Positions 26,096 through 34,724 of a DNA stretch of 64,000 bases are shown here, piece after piece. Source of the stretch: SHVO01 sp050246995 (lineage in GTDB: Bacteria; Pseudomonadota; Alphaproteobacteria; Rhodospirillales; Rhodospirillaceae); contig JBFWVA010000003.1 in assembly GCA_050246995.1 (NCBI GenBank), forward strand, positions 1 to 64,000. Direction: 5' to 3'. Made by a program: the position numbers and the translations under genes. Under the pieces are notes generated by a model that was not told the origin of the DNA, ran no database searches, and saw only the letters and a program-made list of their open reading frames with translations. Positions within the stretch are counted from its first letter, which is position 1. The number at the start of each line of letters is the position of its first letter.

Positions 26096-26524
26096 ATGCC
26101 GTCCGTCTACATCGCCATGAGCGAAACCATGCAGGAATGGGGCAATGACGCCGGTATCAGCAAGCATCTCTACAAGGTCGGTTTCACCGATGAGTCTCCC
26201 GCGGACGCGGTGAAAGCGCTCAACGAAACCGGCTATGGCGGTCAAAAAGATTGGGTGCTGGTCGGAGAACGTGAAACGGACAGCCTCGATGAACCCGCGC
26301 TCATGGCCCGCATCGCCGACCGCATGAAGGTCGTCGATCCGCTTTACTATCCAAAAATAAAAGGCGCGAAGGACATCGTGAAAGTCGACCAGCGGAAGGT
26401 CGAAGCCAACATCGTCATCAAGCAGACGATGGAAGGCCGCGCTTCCAAAGTCCCGAAGATCAAGCCGAAGGATATGGGCGGCTATATTCTGGACGCCGCG
26501 CTGGGTGATAGCTCGCTCGCGTAG
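26096..26524 (+). CDS. Uncharacterised protein, possibly GIY-YIG/T5orf172-like
   Basis: A 142-residue soluble protein with an AGGAGAG site before the ATG. The first half has VYIAMSE, then HLYKVGFTDESPADAVKAL and DWVLVGERE. This spacing of a YI strand, a YKVGFT strand and a downstream W-containing strand recalls the T5orf172/MUG113 branch of GIY-YIG nuclease domains. The catalytic Arg and Glu of a true nuclease are not obvious, so activity is uncertain. The rest is Lys-rich. No operon partner is present. Confidence 0.55.
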   Translation: MPSVYIAMSETMQEWGNDAGISKHLYKVGFTDESPADAVKALNETGYGGQKDWVLVGERETDSLDEPALMARIADRMKVVDPLYYPKIKGAKDIVKVDQRKVEANIVIKQTMEGRASKVPKIKPKDMGGYILDAALGDSSLA

Positions 26525-26535
26525 TAGTCCTCAAA

Positions 26536-26629
26536 TGTCATACCCCGCGAAGGCGGGGTATCCATTCCTCATCCGCACGAGACCGGATTATTTGCATGAT
26601 GGATCGCCCGGATAAACCGGGCGATGACA
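26536..26629. repeat. Dispersed intergenic repeat with two hairpins (TGTCAT...ATGACA)
   Basis: A left palindrome TACCCCGC-GAAG-GCGGGGTA (26541-26560) and a right palindrome ATCGCCCGG-ATAAA-CCGGGCGAT (26603-26625) are bounded by inverted ends TGTCAT and ATGACA. It lies between two convergent genes, so it may also stop transcription from both sides. The architecture matches the repeat at 18203. Confidence 0.75.
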
Positions 26630-26636
26630 GTGATGG

Positions 26637-27506
26637 TTAGGGCACGAATACCGTGACCGCGCGCGGGATCACTTTGAAACGCGCCGGTGTGTGCGTCGTG
26701 ATCTCACCGTCCGTGTTGATCGAGCGCGGTTTGCGCGTGCGGATTTCGACCTCGCTGCATTTCAGCGTCCGCACTTGTTTCCACACGCCGTGCTTGCCCT
26801 TGCGGAAAGCGGGGTAGATCAGCAGCAGGCTCCACGGATGGTCGAATTCGAGGCTGTAAAGATTGAGGACGCCGTCGTCGATACGCGCATCCTCCTCCAC
26901 CGTCATGCCGGCGCCGTAGTGGCGTCCGTTGCCCACCGCGATTTGCAAGGTGCGCACCCTGTGTGTCGTCTCGCCGGAAATGATCTCGGCCGAGAAGGGG
27001 CGGGCGCGGACCAGGGCCCGGAACAGGGCAATGGCGTAGCCCAGCCGGCCCCAACGGCGCTTTACGTCCGAAGTCAGATTGCGCGTCAGGCGCACGCTAA
27101 GGCCGAAACTCGCGACGTTGAAGAACGGCCGGCCATTCACATCGCCAAGATCGATAAGGTGCGTTTTTCCGGCGACGATCGTCTCCACCGCGCCCGCGAG
27201 GTCCATGGGGATGTTGAGCGTGCGGGCGAGGTCGTTTCCCGTCCCAAGCGGCAGGATCCCAAGCGGCAGGTTGGTGTCGATGAGCGCGCGGGCCGCGCTG
27301 TTGAAGGTGCCGTCGCCGCCCCCGAGAACGGCAAAATCGACATCAGGGGCGCGCCGGCGAAGAAGCGCATCGAGGTCCGCGGGGCCGCTGGAGTGCGCGC
27401 GCAGCACCTTAATTCCAGCCCTCTCCAAAAGCGTTTCGGCCGCCTGCGCGGCATTTTGCCCCTGGCGGCTATTCTCATTGACGATCAGAAGCGCACGCCG
27501 GGACAT
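26637..27506 (-). CDS. Diacylglycerol/lipid kinase family protein (YegS/BmrU-like)
   Basis: A 289-residue protein with the diacylglycerol kinase catalytic fold: IVNENSRQG at the start, the nucleotide motif VLGGGDGTFNSAA, and LPLGTGNDLARTL. These are the marks of the bacterial YegS/BmrU lipid kinases, which phosphorylate lipid hydroxyl groups at the membrane. The C-terminal half is the beta-sandwich part ending in TPARFKVIPRAVTVFVP. The true lipid substrate is unknown. It is divergent from the ene-reductase gene. Confidence 0.88.
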   Translation of the reverse strand: MSRRALLIVNENSRQGQNAAQAAETLLERAGIKVLRAHSSGPADLDALLRRRAPDVDFAVLGGGDGTFNSAARALIDTNLPLGILPLGTGNDLARTLNIPMDLAGAVETIVAGKTHLIDLGDVNGRPFFNVASFGLSVRLTRNLTSDVKRRWGRLGYAIALFRALVRARPFSAEIISGETTHRVRTLQIAVGNGRHYGAGMTVEEDARIDDGVLNLYSLEFDHPWSLLLIYPAFRKGKHGVWKQVRTLKCSEVEIRTRKPRSINTDGEITTHTPARFKVIPRAVTVFVP

Positions 27507-27660
27507 GGGGACACGGATCAGAGGAGGTCCCCGTAGGAAGCAGGCGGCCTTGCGTCAATCAAGCGGAATTGCACGGCTGACCCACTGAAAACCGATTTTC
27601 CTCCGGCGCCGGTTACAAATATCCTCTCCCTCCCACCGTTACAGAAGCGATCCCCGTCCC

Positions 27661-28776
27661 ATGCCCCATCTGTTCGATCCCTACGCCGTGCGCGGCGTGA
27701 CCTTGCGCAACCGTATCGCCGTCTCGCCCATGTGCGAGTACAGCTCCGAGGACGGCTTCGCCAACGACTGGCATTTTGTCCACCTTGGCAGCCGCGCCGT
27801 GGGCGGCGCCGGTCTTGTGCTCACCGAAGCCGCCGCCGTCACGCCCAATGGCCGCATTTCGCCGCAGGATCTCGGCGTGTGGAGCGAAAAGCATTTCGAG
27901 CCGTTGGCGCGCCTCACCCATTTCATGGCCGGGCAGGGCGCTGTTGCCGGCATTCAACTCGCGCACGCGGGGCGCAAGGCCTCCACGTACCGGGGTTTCC
28001 CTGGGGAGCCCTCCGGCGAAGTGAAACCGGAGAACGGCGGCTGGCAAGTCGTCGCTCCGTCCGCGCTTCAATTCTCGAAGACCTATCCGCAGCCGAAGGA
28101 GCTGACGCTCGCCGAGATCGCCGATCTCCGCGCGGCCTTCGTGACCGCCGCGGTGCGGTCTTGTGAGGCGGGCTTCCGCGTGATCGAACTCCACGCGGCG
28201 CATGGCTATCTTTTTCACGAGTTCCTGTCCCCGCTGTCCAATACCCGCACCGACCAATACGGCGGCAGCTTTGAGAACCGCATCCGCATCCTCACCGAAA
28301 CGGCGGCCGAGGTGCGCGCGAAGCTGCCGGACAGCGCCGTGCTGTTCGTGCGTTTGTCCGCCACCGACTGGGTGCCGGGCGGATGGGACGCCGATCAAAC
28401 CGTGGAACTGGCCCGTAAACTGAAGGCGCTCGGCGTCGATCTCATCGACGTTTCAAGCGGCGGCAATGTCGAGAAGGCGGAGATCCCGGTAGGCCCGGGC
28501 TATCAGACTCCGTTCGCCGAGAAGGTGCGCCGCGAAGGCGGTATCGCCACGTCGGCGGTGGGGTTGATCACCGATCCTGCGCAAGCCGACCATATTGTGC
28601 GCACCGGGCAGGCGGACCTTGTCATGCTCGCCCGCGAACTGTTGCGTGATCCCTACTGGCCGCTGCATGCGGCGGAATCGCTCGGTCATCCGACCACGTG
28701 GCCGGCGCAATACTTACGCGCCGCGCCGAAAGGTTCGACGGCGCGGGCCGCGTTGGAGAGTGCCGGCGTGAAGTAG
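27661..28776 (+). CDS. NADH:flavin oxidoreductase, YqjM-type old yellow enzyme
   Basis: A 371-residue TIM-barrel FMN enzyme that reduces activated C=C bonds with NAD(P)H. It has the YqjM-class features: the redox-tuning Cys in VSPMCEYSS, QLAHAGRKAS, and the long signature HGYLFHEFLSPLSNTRTDQY followed by GGSFENR. The C-terminal FMN phosphate-binding part includes LVMLARELLRDPYWPLHAA. The ATG at 27661 begins MPHLFDPYAVRGVTLRNR, as in the family. It converges on mlaC with one base between stops. Confidence 0.92.
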   Translation: MPHLFDPYAVRGVTLRNRIAVSPMCEYSSEDGFANDWHFVHLGSRAVGGAGLVLTEAAAVTPNGRISPQDLGVWSEKHFEPLARLTHFMAGQGAVAGIQLAHAGRKASTYRGFPGEPSGEVKPENGGWQVVAPSALQFSKTYPQPKELTLAEIADLRAAFVTAAVRSCEAGFRVIELHAAHGYLFHEFLSPLSNTRTDQYGGSFENRIRILTETAAEVRAKLPDSAVLFVRLSATDWVPGGWDADQTVELARKLKALGVDLIDVSSGGNVEKAEIPVGPGYQTPFAEKVRREGGIATSAVGLITDPAQADHIVRTGQADLVMLARELLRDPYWPLHAAESLGHPTTWPAQYLRAAPKGSTARAALESAGVK

Positions 28777-28777
28777 C

Positions 28778-29395
28778 TTAGGCCGGTTGGGCGGCCTTAA
28801 GGTCGCCCACCTGCTTCTGGAGCTGTGAGAGCAGTCCAGGGACGCCGCCCTGCTGGGCGATGAGCGTGGTGTATTCCTGGCGGTAGGTGATCGCCATGCT
28901 GACGCCGGCGACGATCACGTCGACGATCTTCCAGCCGTCCGGGCGTTTGCGCAGGCGCCAATCCACCGCGAAGTTTTCGCCCGCGTTGCCGACGATGGTC
29001 GATTTCACGATCGCGCCTTCATCGCCGTCCGGCGTGCTCGCGCCGACTTTGAGAGTTTGGCCGTTGTATTCCGAGAAACGGCGCGACCACGTGTAGACAA
29101 TCACGTCTTCGAACAGCGGCTGGAAGGACGTGAGCTCTTCGGGCTTCATGGTGCGCGTATAACGCCCGAGCACGAAGCGGCCGATTGAGGGCAAGTCGAA
29201 ATAGGTTGTGAACATCGAACGAAAGCGGGTCTGCTTCTCGGCATTGGCGATCTTCGCCGCCAGGATGTCGACGATGCCCTTCTGCGCGAACTCGGACACA
29301 AAAGCGCCCGGCTCGCCGGCGGTCTGCGCGAAGCTCAGGCGCGGTGCGAGGATAAGCGCCGGAGTGACGGCGAGCAGATGGCGGCGGGAAATCAT
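28778..29395 (-). CDS. mlaC: MlaC/Ttg2D-type periplasmic lipid-transport protein
   Basis: A 205-residue exported protein with a signal beginning MISRRHLLAVTPALILAPR. The twin arginine leaves open Tat export. The mature part has the helical/beta MlaC pattern: FDLPSIGRFVLGRYTR, FQPLFEDVIVYTWSRRFSEY and DWRLRKRPDGWKIVDVIVAG continuing into VSMAITYRQEY. MlaC ferries phospholipid across the periplasm between the outer-membrane MlaA and the inner-membrane MlaFEDB complex. It lies 17 bases after mlaA in a two-gene operon; the mlaFEDB genes are not in this window. Confidence 0.9.
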   Translation of the reverse strand: MISRRHLLAVTPALILAPRLSFAQTAGEPGAFVSEFAQKGIVDILAAKIANAEKQTRFRSMFTTYFDLPSIGRFVLGRYTRTMKPEELTSFQPLFEDVIVYTWSRRFSEYNGQTLKVGASTPDGDEGAIVKSTIVGNAGENFAVDWRLRKRPDGWKIVDVIVAGVSMAITYRQEYTTLIAQQGGVPGLLSQLQKQVGDLKAAQPA

Positions 29396-29412
29396 GGTAG
29401 CTCCGTTGTGAT

Positions 29413-30258
29413 CTAGTACTCAGACGTAAGGGGCGTCTGCGGCATTTCCGAGGCGGCGTGCGCTGCCAAAGCAGGCGTCTGGAAAGTGCTTGAAAATTCG
29501 TCGAAATCTTCCATCGGCGGTGGTGCGCCGTTACGGATTTCACTCGCCCGGATCTGCCTGTAGGCCGATCGTAGCGAGGCGTAATAGTCGATCGACGAGG
29601 CGTTCAGCTCGTCTGTCGCGAACATGGTCTCGTCCTTCAGATTAATATACGTACCGCCCAGGACCGCCCATTGGATCCAGGTTTCCGCGCCGTTTCCGCG
29701 GCTGTACCAGGCCAGCGGATCCACCAAGAAGGCGTCGACGCCATAACCGGTGCCGTCGCGCAGGGTCGAGGGACCGAACAGCGGGACGTAGATGAACGGG
29801 CCGTCGCCGACGCCCCATACGGCCAGCGTCTGGCCGAAGTCCTCGGAGTGATAGGGCAGTCCGATCTCCTCGCCGACATCGAACAGGCCGAGCACGCCAA
29901 TGAAGGTATTCACGAAGAAGCGCGAAAGGGTGATGCCGGCGCGGTGGGGATGAGCCTGCAGCACATCGTGCACGAGCGTAATGGGCGAGCGCAGATTGCG
30001 CAGGAAGTTGCCGATGCTCTGTCGGCCGCCGTCCGGAATGATGACCTGATAGGTTTTCACCACCGGGCGTACGAGGGCCTTATCCAGCGCCTGATCGGTC
30101 CGGAACATGGCGCGGTTGAACGGCTCCAACGGGTCGTTGGCTTCTTCGTAAGCGGCGACGGCCTCAGGGTTCGTCGCGGGCGGACGCGTCGCGCAGGCGC
30201 TGGCCGCGAGGCTCGCCATAACAACGATCGAAATGCGGAGAAGAGCGGAAAAGGACAT
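29413..30258 (-). CDS. mlaA: MlaA/VacJ outer-membrane lipoprotein
   Basis: A 281-residue lipoprotein with the lipobox LAASAC near residue 21. The conserved family blocks follow: NDPLEPFNRAMFRTDQALDK, SIGNFLRNLRSPITLVHDVL, RFFVNTFIGVLGLFDVGEEIG and DFGQTLAVWGVGDGPFIYVP. MlaA sits in the outer membrane and removes mislocalised phospholipid from the outer leaflet. The C-terminal ~40 residues are a variable acidic tail. It is the first gene of the mlaA-mlaC pair and diverges from metF. Confidence 0.93.
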   Translation of the reverse strand: MSFSALLRISIVVMASLAASACATRPPATNPEAVAAYEEANDPLEPFNRAMFRTDQALDKALVRPVVKTYQVIIPDGGRQSIGNFLRNLRSPITLVHDVLQAHPHRAGITLSRFFVNTFIGVLGLFDVGEEIGLPYHSEDFGQTLAVWGVGDGPFIYVPLFGPSTLRDGTGYGVDAFLVDPLAWYSRGNGAETWIQWAVLGGTYINLKDETMFATDELNASSIDYYASLRSAYRQIRASEIRNGAPPPMEDFDEFSSTFQTPALAAHAASEMPQTPLTSEY

Positions 30259-30401
30259 GCAATAGGGTCTATTTTCTATCGTAATTATATCGACTTAGCC
30301 CCCACCGGCGTGAAAGACGGGTATCATACCGATTTCAAGAAGGATATATGTATTTCGGCATGGCGGGCCGCAGGATTTTGAGGCCCCGGCCTCCTCCGGG
30401 T

Positions 30402-30424
30402 GGGGTGCGTTTTCGCCCCGTTTT
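30402..30424 (+). terminator. Hairpin plus T-run in metF leader
   Basis: GGGG(T)GCG, a TTTT loop and CGCCCC form a stem with one bulge, followed immediately by G and TTTT. It stands about 30 bases before metF, so it would act as an attenuator or stop read-through from upstream. I see no recognisable SAM or SAH riboswitch in this leader. Confidence 0.4.
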
Positions 30425-30450
30425 CCAAGTCTTTTTAGGATTCTCTGCCT

Positions 30451-31341
30451 GTGGCTGCCCTCCTTGATCTCAGCGTCACTGAACGTACCGCCGCCCCGCC
30501 CAACATCCGGGTGTCGTTCGAGTTCTTTCCGCCGAAAACCGAGAAGATGCATGAGCAGCTCTGGCAGGCGGTCGAACGTTTAGCTCCGCTTAAACCGAAG
30601 TTCGTTTCGGTGACCTACGGCGCTGGCGGTTCGACCCGCGAACGCACCCACGACACCGTGGTGCGCATCCAAAAGGAAAAGAACCTCGCCGCGGCGGCTC
30701 ACCTGACTTGCGTGGGCGCGACCCGCGAGGAAATCGACGAGGTCGCGCGCACCTATTGGGACGCCGGCATTCGCCACATCGTCGCTTTACGCGGCGATCC
30801 GCCCGAAGGCGAGACGCGCTATACACCGCATCCCGGCGGCTACGCGTTCGCGGCCGATCTTGTGGCCGGCCTGAAGCGCGTCGCCGACTTCGAGATCAGC
30901 GTGGCCGCTTATCCGGAGATCCATCCCGAGGCGCAAAGCGCCGATGCCGATCTCGATAATCTCAAGCGGAAACTGGACGCGGGCGCGACGCGCGCGATCA
31001 CCAACTTCTTCTTCGATCCCGCGGTCTTCTGCCGTTTCCGGGACCGCGCCGCCAAAGCCGGCATCAAGGCGGATATCATTCCGGGACTGATACCGGTCAC
31101 GAACTACACCCAAACCCACAAGATGTCGGCGCGCTGCGGCGCCAGCGTGCCCGAGTGGTTGCGCGATGTGTTTTCCGGCCTAGATGAGGACGCGGAAACC
31201 AGGCGTCTTGTGTCCGCGACGGTCGTCGCCGAACAGGTGCGCTCGCTCGTACGCGAAGGTGTCAGGGATTTCCACTTCTACACCCTCAACCGCGCGGAGC
31301 TGACCTACACGATCTGCCACATTCTGGGCGTGCGACCGTAA
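30451..31341 (+). CDS. metF: Methylenetetrahydrofolate reductase
   Basis: A 296-residue TIM-barrel flavoprotein that reduces 5,10-methylene-THF to 5-methyl-THF for methionine synthesis. It shows SFEFFPPKTEKM at the start, KFVSVTYGAGGSTRERT with the conserved Thr/Gly loop, HLTCVGATREEI, NIVALRGDPP-like IVALRGDPPEGE, and GATRAITNFFFD with the flavin-site residues. The C-terminus ends with DFHFYTLNRAELTYTICHIL. The start is a GTG preceded by AGGA. No other methionine gene is adjacent. Confidence 0.95.
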   Translation: MAALLDLSVTERTAAPPNIRVSFEFFPPKTEKMHEQLWQAVERLAPLKPKFVSVTYGAGGSTRERTHDTVVRIQKEKNLAAAAHLTCVGATREEIDEVARTYWDAGIRHIVALRGDPPEGETRYTPHPGGYAFAADLVAGLKRVADFEISVAAYPEIHPEAQSADADLDNLKRKLDAGATRAITNFFFDPAVFCRFRDRAAKAGIKADIIPGLIPVTNYTQTHKMSARCGASVPEWLRDVFSGLDEDAETRRLVSATVVAEQVRSLVREGVRDFHFYTLNRAELTYTICHILGVRP

Positions 31342-31349
31342 CCCATATT

Positions 31350-31453
31350 GTCGTCCTTGGCCCGAAGGTCCGAGGACCCAGGGTTTTTGTTTTGGTGTAT
31401 GCAGTAAAACCCAAAACCCCTGGATCCTCGCGGCTAGCGCCGCAAGGATGACG
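31350..31453. repeat. Dispersed intergenic repeat, long imperfect hairpin
   Basis: The ends TCGTCCTTG and CAAGGATGACG are inverted relatives. Inside, CCAGGGTTTTTGTTTT (31378-31393) faces AAAACCCAAAACCCCTGG (31407-31424), giving a long imperfect stem. It is a diverged relative of the repeat unit at 18203 and lies between metF and uvrD on the same strand. Confidence 0.65.
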
Positions 31454-31468
31454 TAGAACAAGAAATAA

Positions 31469-33796
31469 ATGTCCGACCCCTTCGAACTCTCCGACGATCC
31501 GCCTTTTGAACCGCTCGCGCCCAAGCCGGCGGCCTCGCCCGCATCGGCGCCGGTTCCGATCGCGCCGCCGGTGTGGGTCGAAAAACTGAACCCCGAGCAG
31601 CGCCAGGCGGTCGAGACGACCGAAGGCCCGGTGCTCGTGCTTTCCGGCGCCGGCACCGGCAAGACCCGCGTGCTGACCACGCGTGTCGGCTGGATCCTTT
31701 TGCAGCGCCGCGCCCGGCCGTGGCAGGTGCTGGCCGTCACCTTCACCAACCGCGCCGCGCGCGAGATGCGCGAACGCGTGATGCAGCTGATCGGGCCTTC
31801 GGCGGAAGCGGTCTGGCTCGGCACGTTCCACGCCTTGAGCGTGCGCATCTTGCGCCGTAACGCCGAACTCGTGGGACTGAAGTCGAATTTCACCATCCTC
31901 GATTCCGATGATCAGATCCGGCTCCTGAAACAGATCATGGAAGCCGAGAGTATCGATTCCAAGAAATGGCCGGCCCAAGGTTTGATGGGCGTGATCCAGC
32001 GCTGGAAGGACCGCGGCCTCACGCCGGACAAGGTCGGCGGCGAGGGCGGTTCGGATTATGCCAACGGCCGCGCCGTCGCGATGTATAGGGCCTATCAGGA
32101 CCGCCTGAAGACTTTGAACGCCGCCGACTTCGGCGATCTTCTTCTGCACTGCCTGACCTTGTTCCAGACGCGCCCCGACATCCTCGCGGAGTACCAGGAG
32201 CAGTTCCACTACGTATTGGTGGACGAGTATCAAGATACCAACGTCGCGCAGTATTTGTGGCTGCGCCTTCTGACGCAGAAGCACCGCAACCTCTGCTGCG
32301 TCGGCGACGACGACCAGTCGATCTATTCCTGGCGCGGCGCCGAAGTGGGCAACATCTTACGCTTCGAAAAGGACTTCCCGGACGCGAAAGTGATCCGCCT
32401 CGAGCGCAACTATCGCTCGACGCCGACCATCCTGGCGGCGGCCTCGCATCTCATCGCCCACAACGAAGGCCGCCTCGGCAAGACCTTGCGCACCGGCCTC
32501 GACGACATCGAACAAGGCGCGCCGATCAAGGTGCGCGGTGTGTGGGACGGCGCCGAAGAAGCGCGCTGGCTGGTGGGTGAAATCGAAGCGCTGCAACGCG
32601 CCGGCCATCCGCTCGATCAGATCGCGATCCTCGTCCGCGCCGGCTTCCAGATGCTGGAATTTGAAGAGCGCCTTATCACCACGGGGGTTCCCTACCGTGT
32701 CGTCGGCGGCCCGCGCTTCTACGAGCGTCTCGAAATCCGCGATGCCGTGGCCTACCTGCGCCTCATCCAGCAGCCGGATGATGATCTTGCGTTCGAGCGC
32801 ATCATCAACAAACCAAAGCGCGGCCTCGGCGATACGACCATTCAAAAGATCCACATCCTCGCCCGCGCGCAGGGTGTTTCGCTCATGGAAGCGAGCCTGC
32901 GCATGGGCGAGACGGACGAGCTGCGTCCGCAAGCCCGCACCGCGCTCGCCGGCTTCGCCCGCGATATGGAACGCTGGCGCTCCTTGCGCGAAACCGTGCC
33001 GCCGGCCGAGATCGCCGCGCAGGTGCTCGAGGAGTCTGGATACATCGAGATGTGGCAGAAGGATAAATCGCCCGAAGCGCCGGGCCGCCTCGACAACCTG
33101 AAGGAATTCGTCTCCGGTCTCGACGAGTGGGAAAACCTCGGCGGCTTCCTCGATCACGTTAGTCTTGTTATGGAAAACGACGCCAATGCCGGCGAGGCGG
33201 GCGTCACCCTCATGACTCTGCACAGCGCCAAGGGCCTCGAATTCGACACGGTATTCATGCCCGGCTGGGAGGAAGACATTTTCCCGAACCGCCGCGCCCT
33301 CGATGAAAGCGGCGAGAAAGCGCTCGAGGAAGAACGCCGCCTCGCCTACGTCGGCATCACGCGCGCCCGCCGGCGTGCCTTCATATCCTTCGCGGCCAAT
33401 CGCCGTGTTTATAACCAGTGGCAGTCGAGCATCCCCTCGCGCTTTGTCGACGAACTGCCGAAAGAGAATGTCGAGCAGGATGCCGATCAAGGTCTGTACG
33501 GTCACCGCGCCGGTGGCGGCGGGGGCTGGTCAGGCTTCAGCGATTCCGCTTCCGCGCGCAGCGGCGCGGGCGTCCGCCGGCGCTTGGGCGGCGACTATGG
33601 GGAGTTCGGCAAGACCGGTTCGTGGGAAGTCCAGGAGCGGGTCAGCGCCAATGAATTCCGCATCGGTGACCGCGTCTTCCATCAGAAATTCGGTTACGGC
33701 ATCGTCGAAGCGATCGACGACACCAAACTGGAGATCGCCTTCGATAAAGCGGGGCGCAAGAAAGTGCTCGATAGCTTTGTGGAACCTTCGAAATGA
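31469..33796 (+). CDS. uvrD: UvrD/PcrA-type ATP-dependent DNA helicase
   Basis: A 775-residue superfamily 1A helicase that unwinds DNA 3' to 5' in excision and mismatch repair. A Pro/Ala-rich N-terminal extension (1-35) precedes LNPEQRQAVETTEGP (Q motif), Walker A VLSGAGTGKTRVL (58-69), VLVDEYQDTN (Walker B), CCVGDDDQSIYSWRGA (motif III), LERNYRST (IV) and VTLMTLHSAKGLEFDTVF (V), then ITRARRRAF (VI). The end carries a Gly/Ser-rich linker and the C-terminal Tudor-like domain (FRIGDRVFHQKFGYGIVEAI). Its stop overlaps prmA by four bases. Confidence 0.95.
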   Translation: MSDPFELSDDPPFEPLAPKPAASPASAPVPIAPPVWVEKLNPEQRQAVETTEGPVLVLSGAGTGKTRVLTTRVGWILLQRRARPWQVLAVTFTNRAAREMRERVMQLIGPSAEAVWLGTFHALSVRILRRNAELVGLKSNFTILDSDDQIRLLKQIMEAESIDSKKWPAQGLMGVIQRWKDRGLTPDKVGGEGGSDYANGRAVAMYRAYQDRLKTLNAADFGDLLLHCLTLFQTRPDILAEYQEQFHYVLVDEYQDTNVAQYLWLRLLTQKHRNLCCVGDDDQSIYSWRGAEVGNILRFEKDFPDAKVIRLERNYRSTPTILAAASHLIAHNEGRLGKTLRTGLDDIEQGAPIKVRGVWDGAEEARWLVGEIEALQRAGHPLDQIAILVRAGFQMLEFEERLITTGVPYRVVGGPRFYERLEIRDAVAYLRLIQQPDDDLAFERIINKPKRGLGDTTIQKIHILARAQGVSLMEASLRMGETDELRPQARTALAGFARDMERWRSLRETVPPAEIAAQVLEESGYIEMWQKDKSPEAPGRLDNLKEFVSGLDEWENLGGFLDHVSLVMENDANAGEAGVTLMTLHSAKGLEFDTVFMPGWEEDIFPNRRALDESGEKALEEERRLAYVGITRARRRAFISFAANRRVYNQWQSSIPSRFVDELPKENVEQDADQGLYGHRAGGGGGWSGFSDSASARSGAGVRRRLGGDYGEFGKTGSWEVQERVSANEFRIGDRVFHQKFGYGIVEAIDDTKLEIAFDKAGRKKVLDSFVEPSK

Positions 33797-34677
33797 CCGA
33801 TATCGGCTCCGCCTGGAGCGCCAAAGTCACCGTTAAAACCGAGCATGCCGATGCGTTCGAGCAAGCGTTCTCCGGTCTGGCCGGCGTTGTCTCGATGTAT
33901 GAGGCAAACCCCGACGGTTTCACGTGGACCGTTGAAGGCATATTCGATCAAGCGCCGCCCCGCGCGGAATTGGCCGAACGCATCGCCCTTGCGGCCTCCA
34001 GCCTCGGTGTTGCCGAGCCTGACTTGGAGATAGCTAAGATTCCGGTGAAGGATTGGCTCACTGAAAGCGCGATGGCGTTCCCGCCGTTGCGCGCCGGGCG
34101 CTTTTACATTCACGGCGACCACATCCAGGGCCCGTTCCCGCCTGGTGCTATCCGCATCCTCGTGAACGCCGCCACGGCCTTCGGATCGGGCCATCACGCC
34201 AGCACGATGGGCTGTCTTCTCGCGCTCGATGATCTCAGTCATCGCCGCAAGACCATCCGCCGCGCGCTCGACATGGGAGCAGGGACCGCCATCCTGGCTA
34301 TCGGCATGGCTAAGGCCTGGCGGGCGCCTGTGGTCGCCGCGGACATTGATCCCGTTTCCGTGAAGGTGAGCCGTTATAACGCGGCCCGTAACGGAGTCAC
34401 GCCGTTGATCCACGCCGTTCTCAGCGAGGGTTGCGGCCAGCGCGACGTCACGCGCAGCGGCCCTTACGATGTCATCACCGCCAACATTCTCGCGCGTCCT
34501 CTCGCGGCGATGTCCGCCGATCTCGCCAAACTTCTGGCGCCTGGGGGCACATTGATCCTCGCGGGTTTCCTGCGCCATCACGAACAGATGGTGCTCGCGC
34601 CGTACCGCATGCATGGCCTGCGTCTCGTGAAGCGCTATCGGCTCGCGCCCTGGACCACGCTGGTTCTTCAGAAGTAG
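33793..34677 (+). CDS. prmA: Ribosomal protein L11 methyltransferase
   Basis: A 294-residue methyltransferase that modifies ribosomal protein L11. The N-terminal ~110 residues form the substrate-recognition domain. The catalytic domain follows, with RILVNAATAFGSGHHASTMG (a PrmA signature around GTGxH), ALDMGAGTAILAIGMAKAW as motif I, and DVITANILARPLAAM as the NxxxxP-type motif IV. ATG overlaps the uvrD stop (ATGA), so translation is coupled. Confidence 0.9.
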   Translation: MTDIGSAWSAKVTVKTEHADAFEQAFSGLAGVVSMYEANPDGFTWTVEGIFDQAPPRAELAERIALAASSLGVAEPDLEIAKIPVKDWLTESAMAFPPLRAGRFYIHGDHIQGPFPPGAIRILVNAATAFGSGHHASTMGCLLALDDLSHRRKTIRRALDMGAGTAILAIGMAKAWRAPVVAADIDPVSVKVSRYNAARNGVTPLIHAVLSEGCGQRDVTRSGPYDVITANILARPLAAMSADLAKLLAPGGTLILAGFLRHHEQMVLAPYRMHGLRLVKRYRLAPWTTLVLQK

Positions 34678-34686
34678 CGTATGGCA

Positions 34687-34704
34687 GAGCGGGAAGTCCC
34701 GCTC
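34687..34704 (+). terminator. Hairpin after prmA
   Basis: GAGCGGG and CCCGCTC pair perfectly around AAGT, ten bases after the prmA stop. No clear T-run follows. It also lies after the convergent RcnB-like gene and could serve both. Confidence 0.45.
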
Positions 34705-34724
34705 AGCCTCCACCGTGTTTCCCT

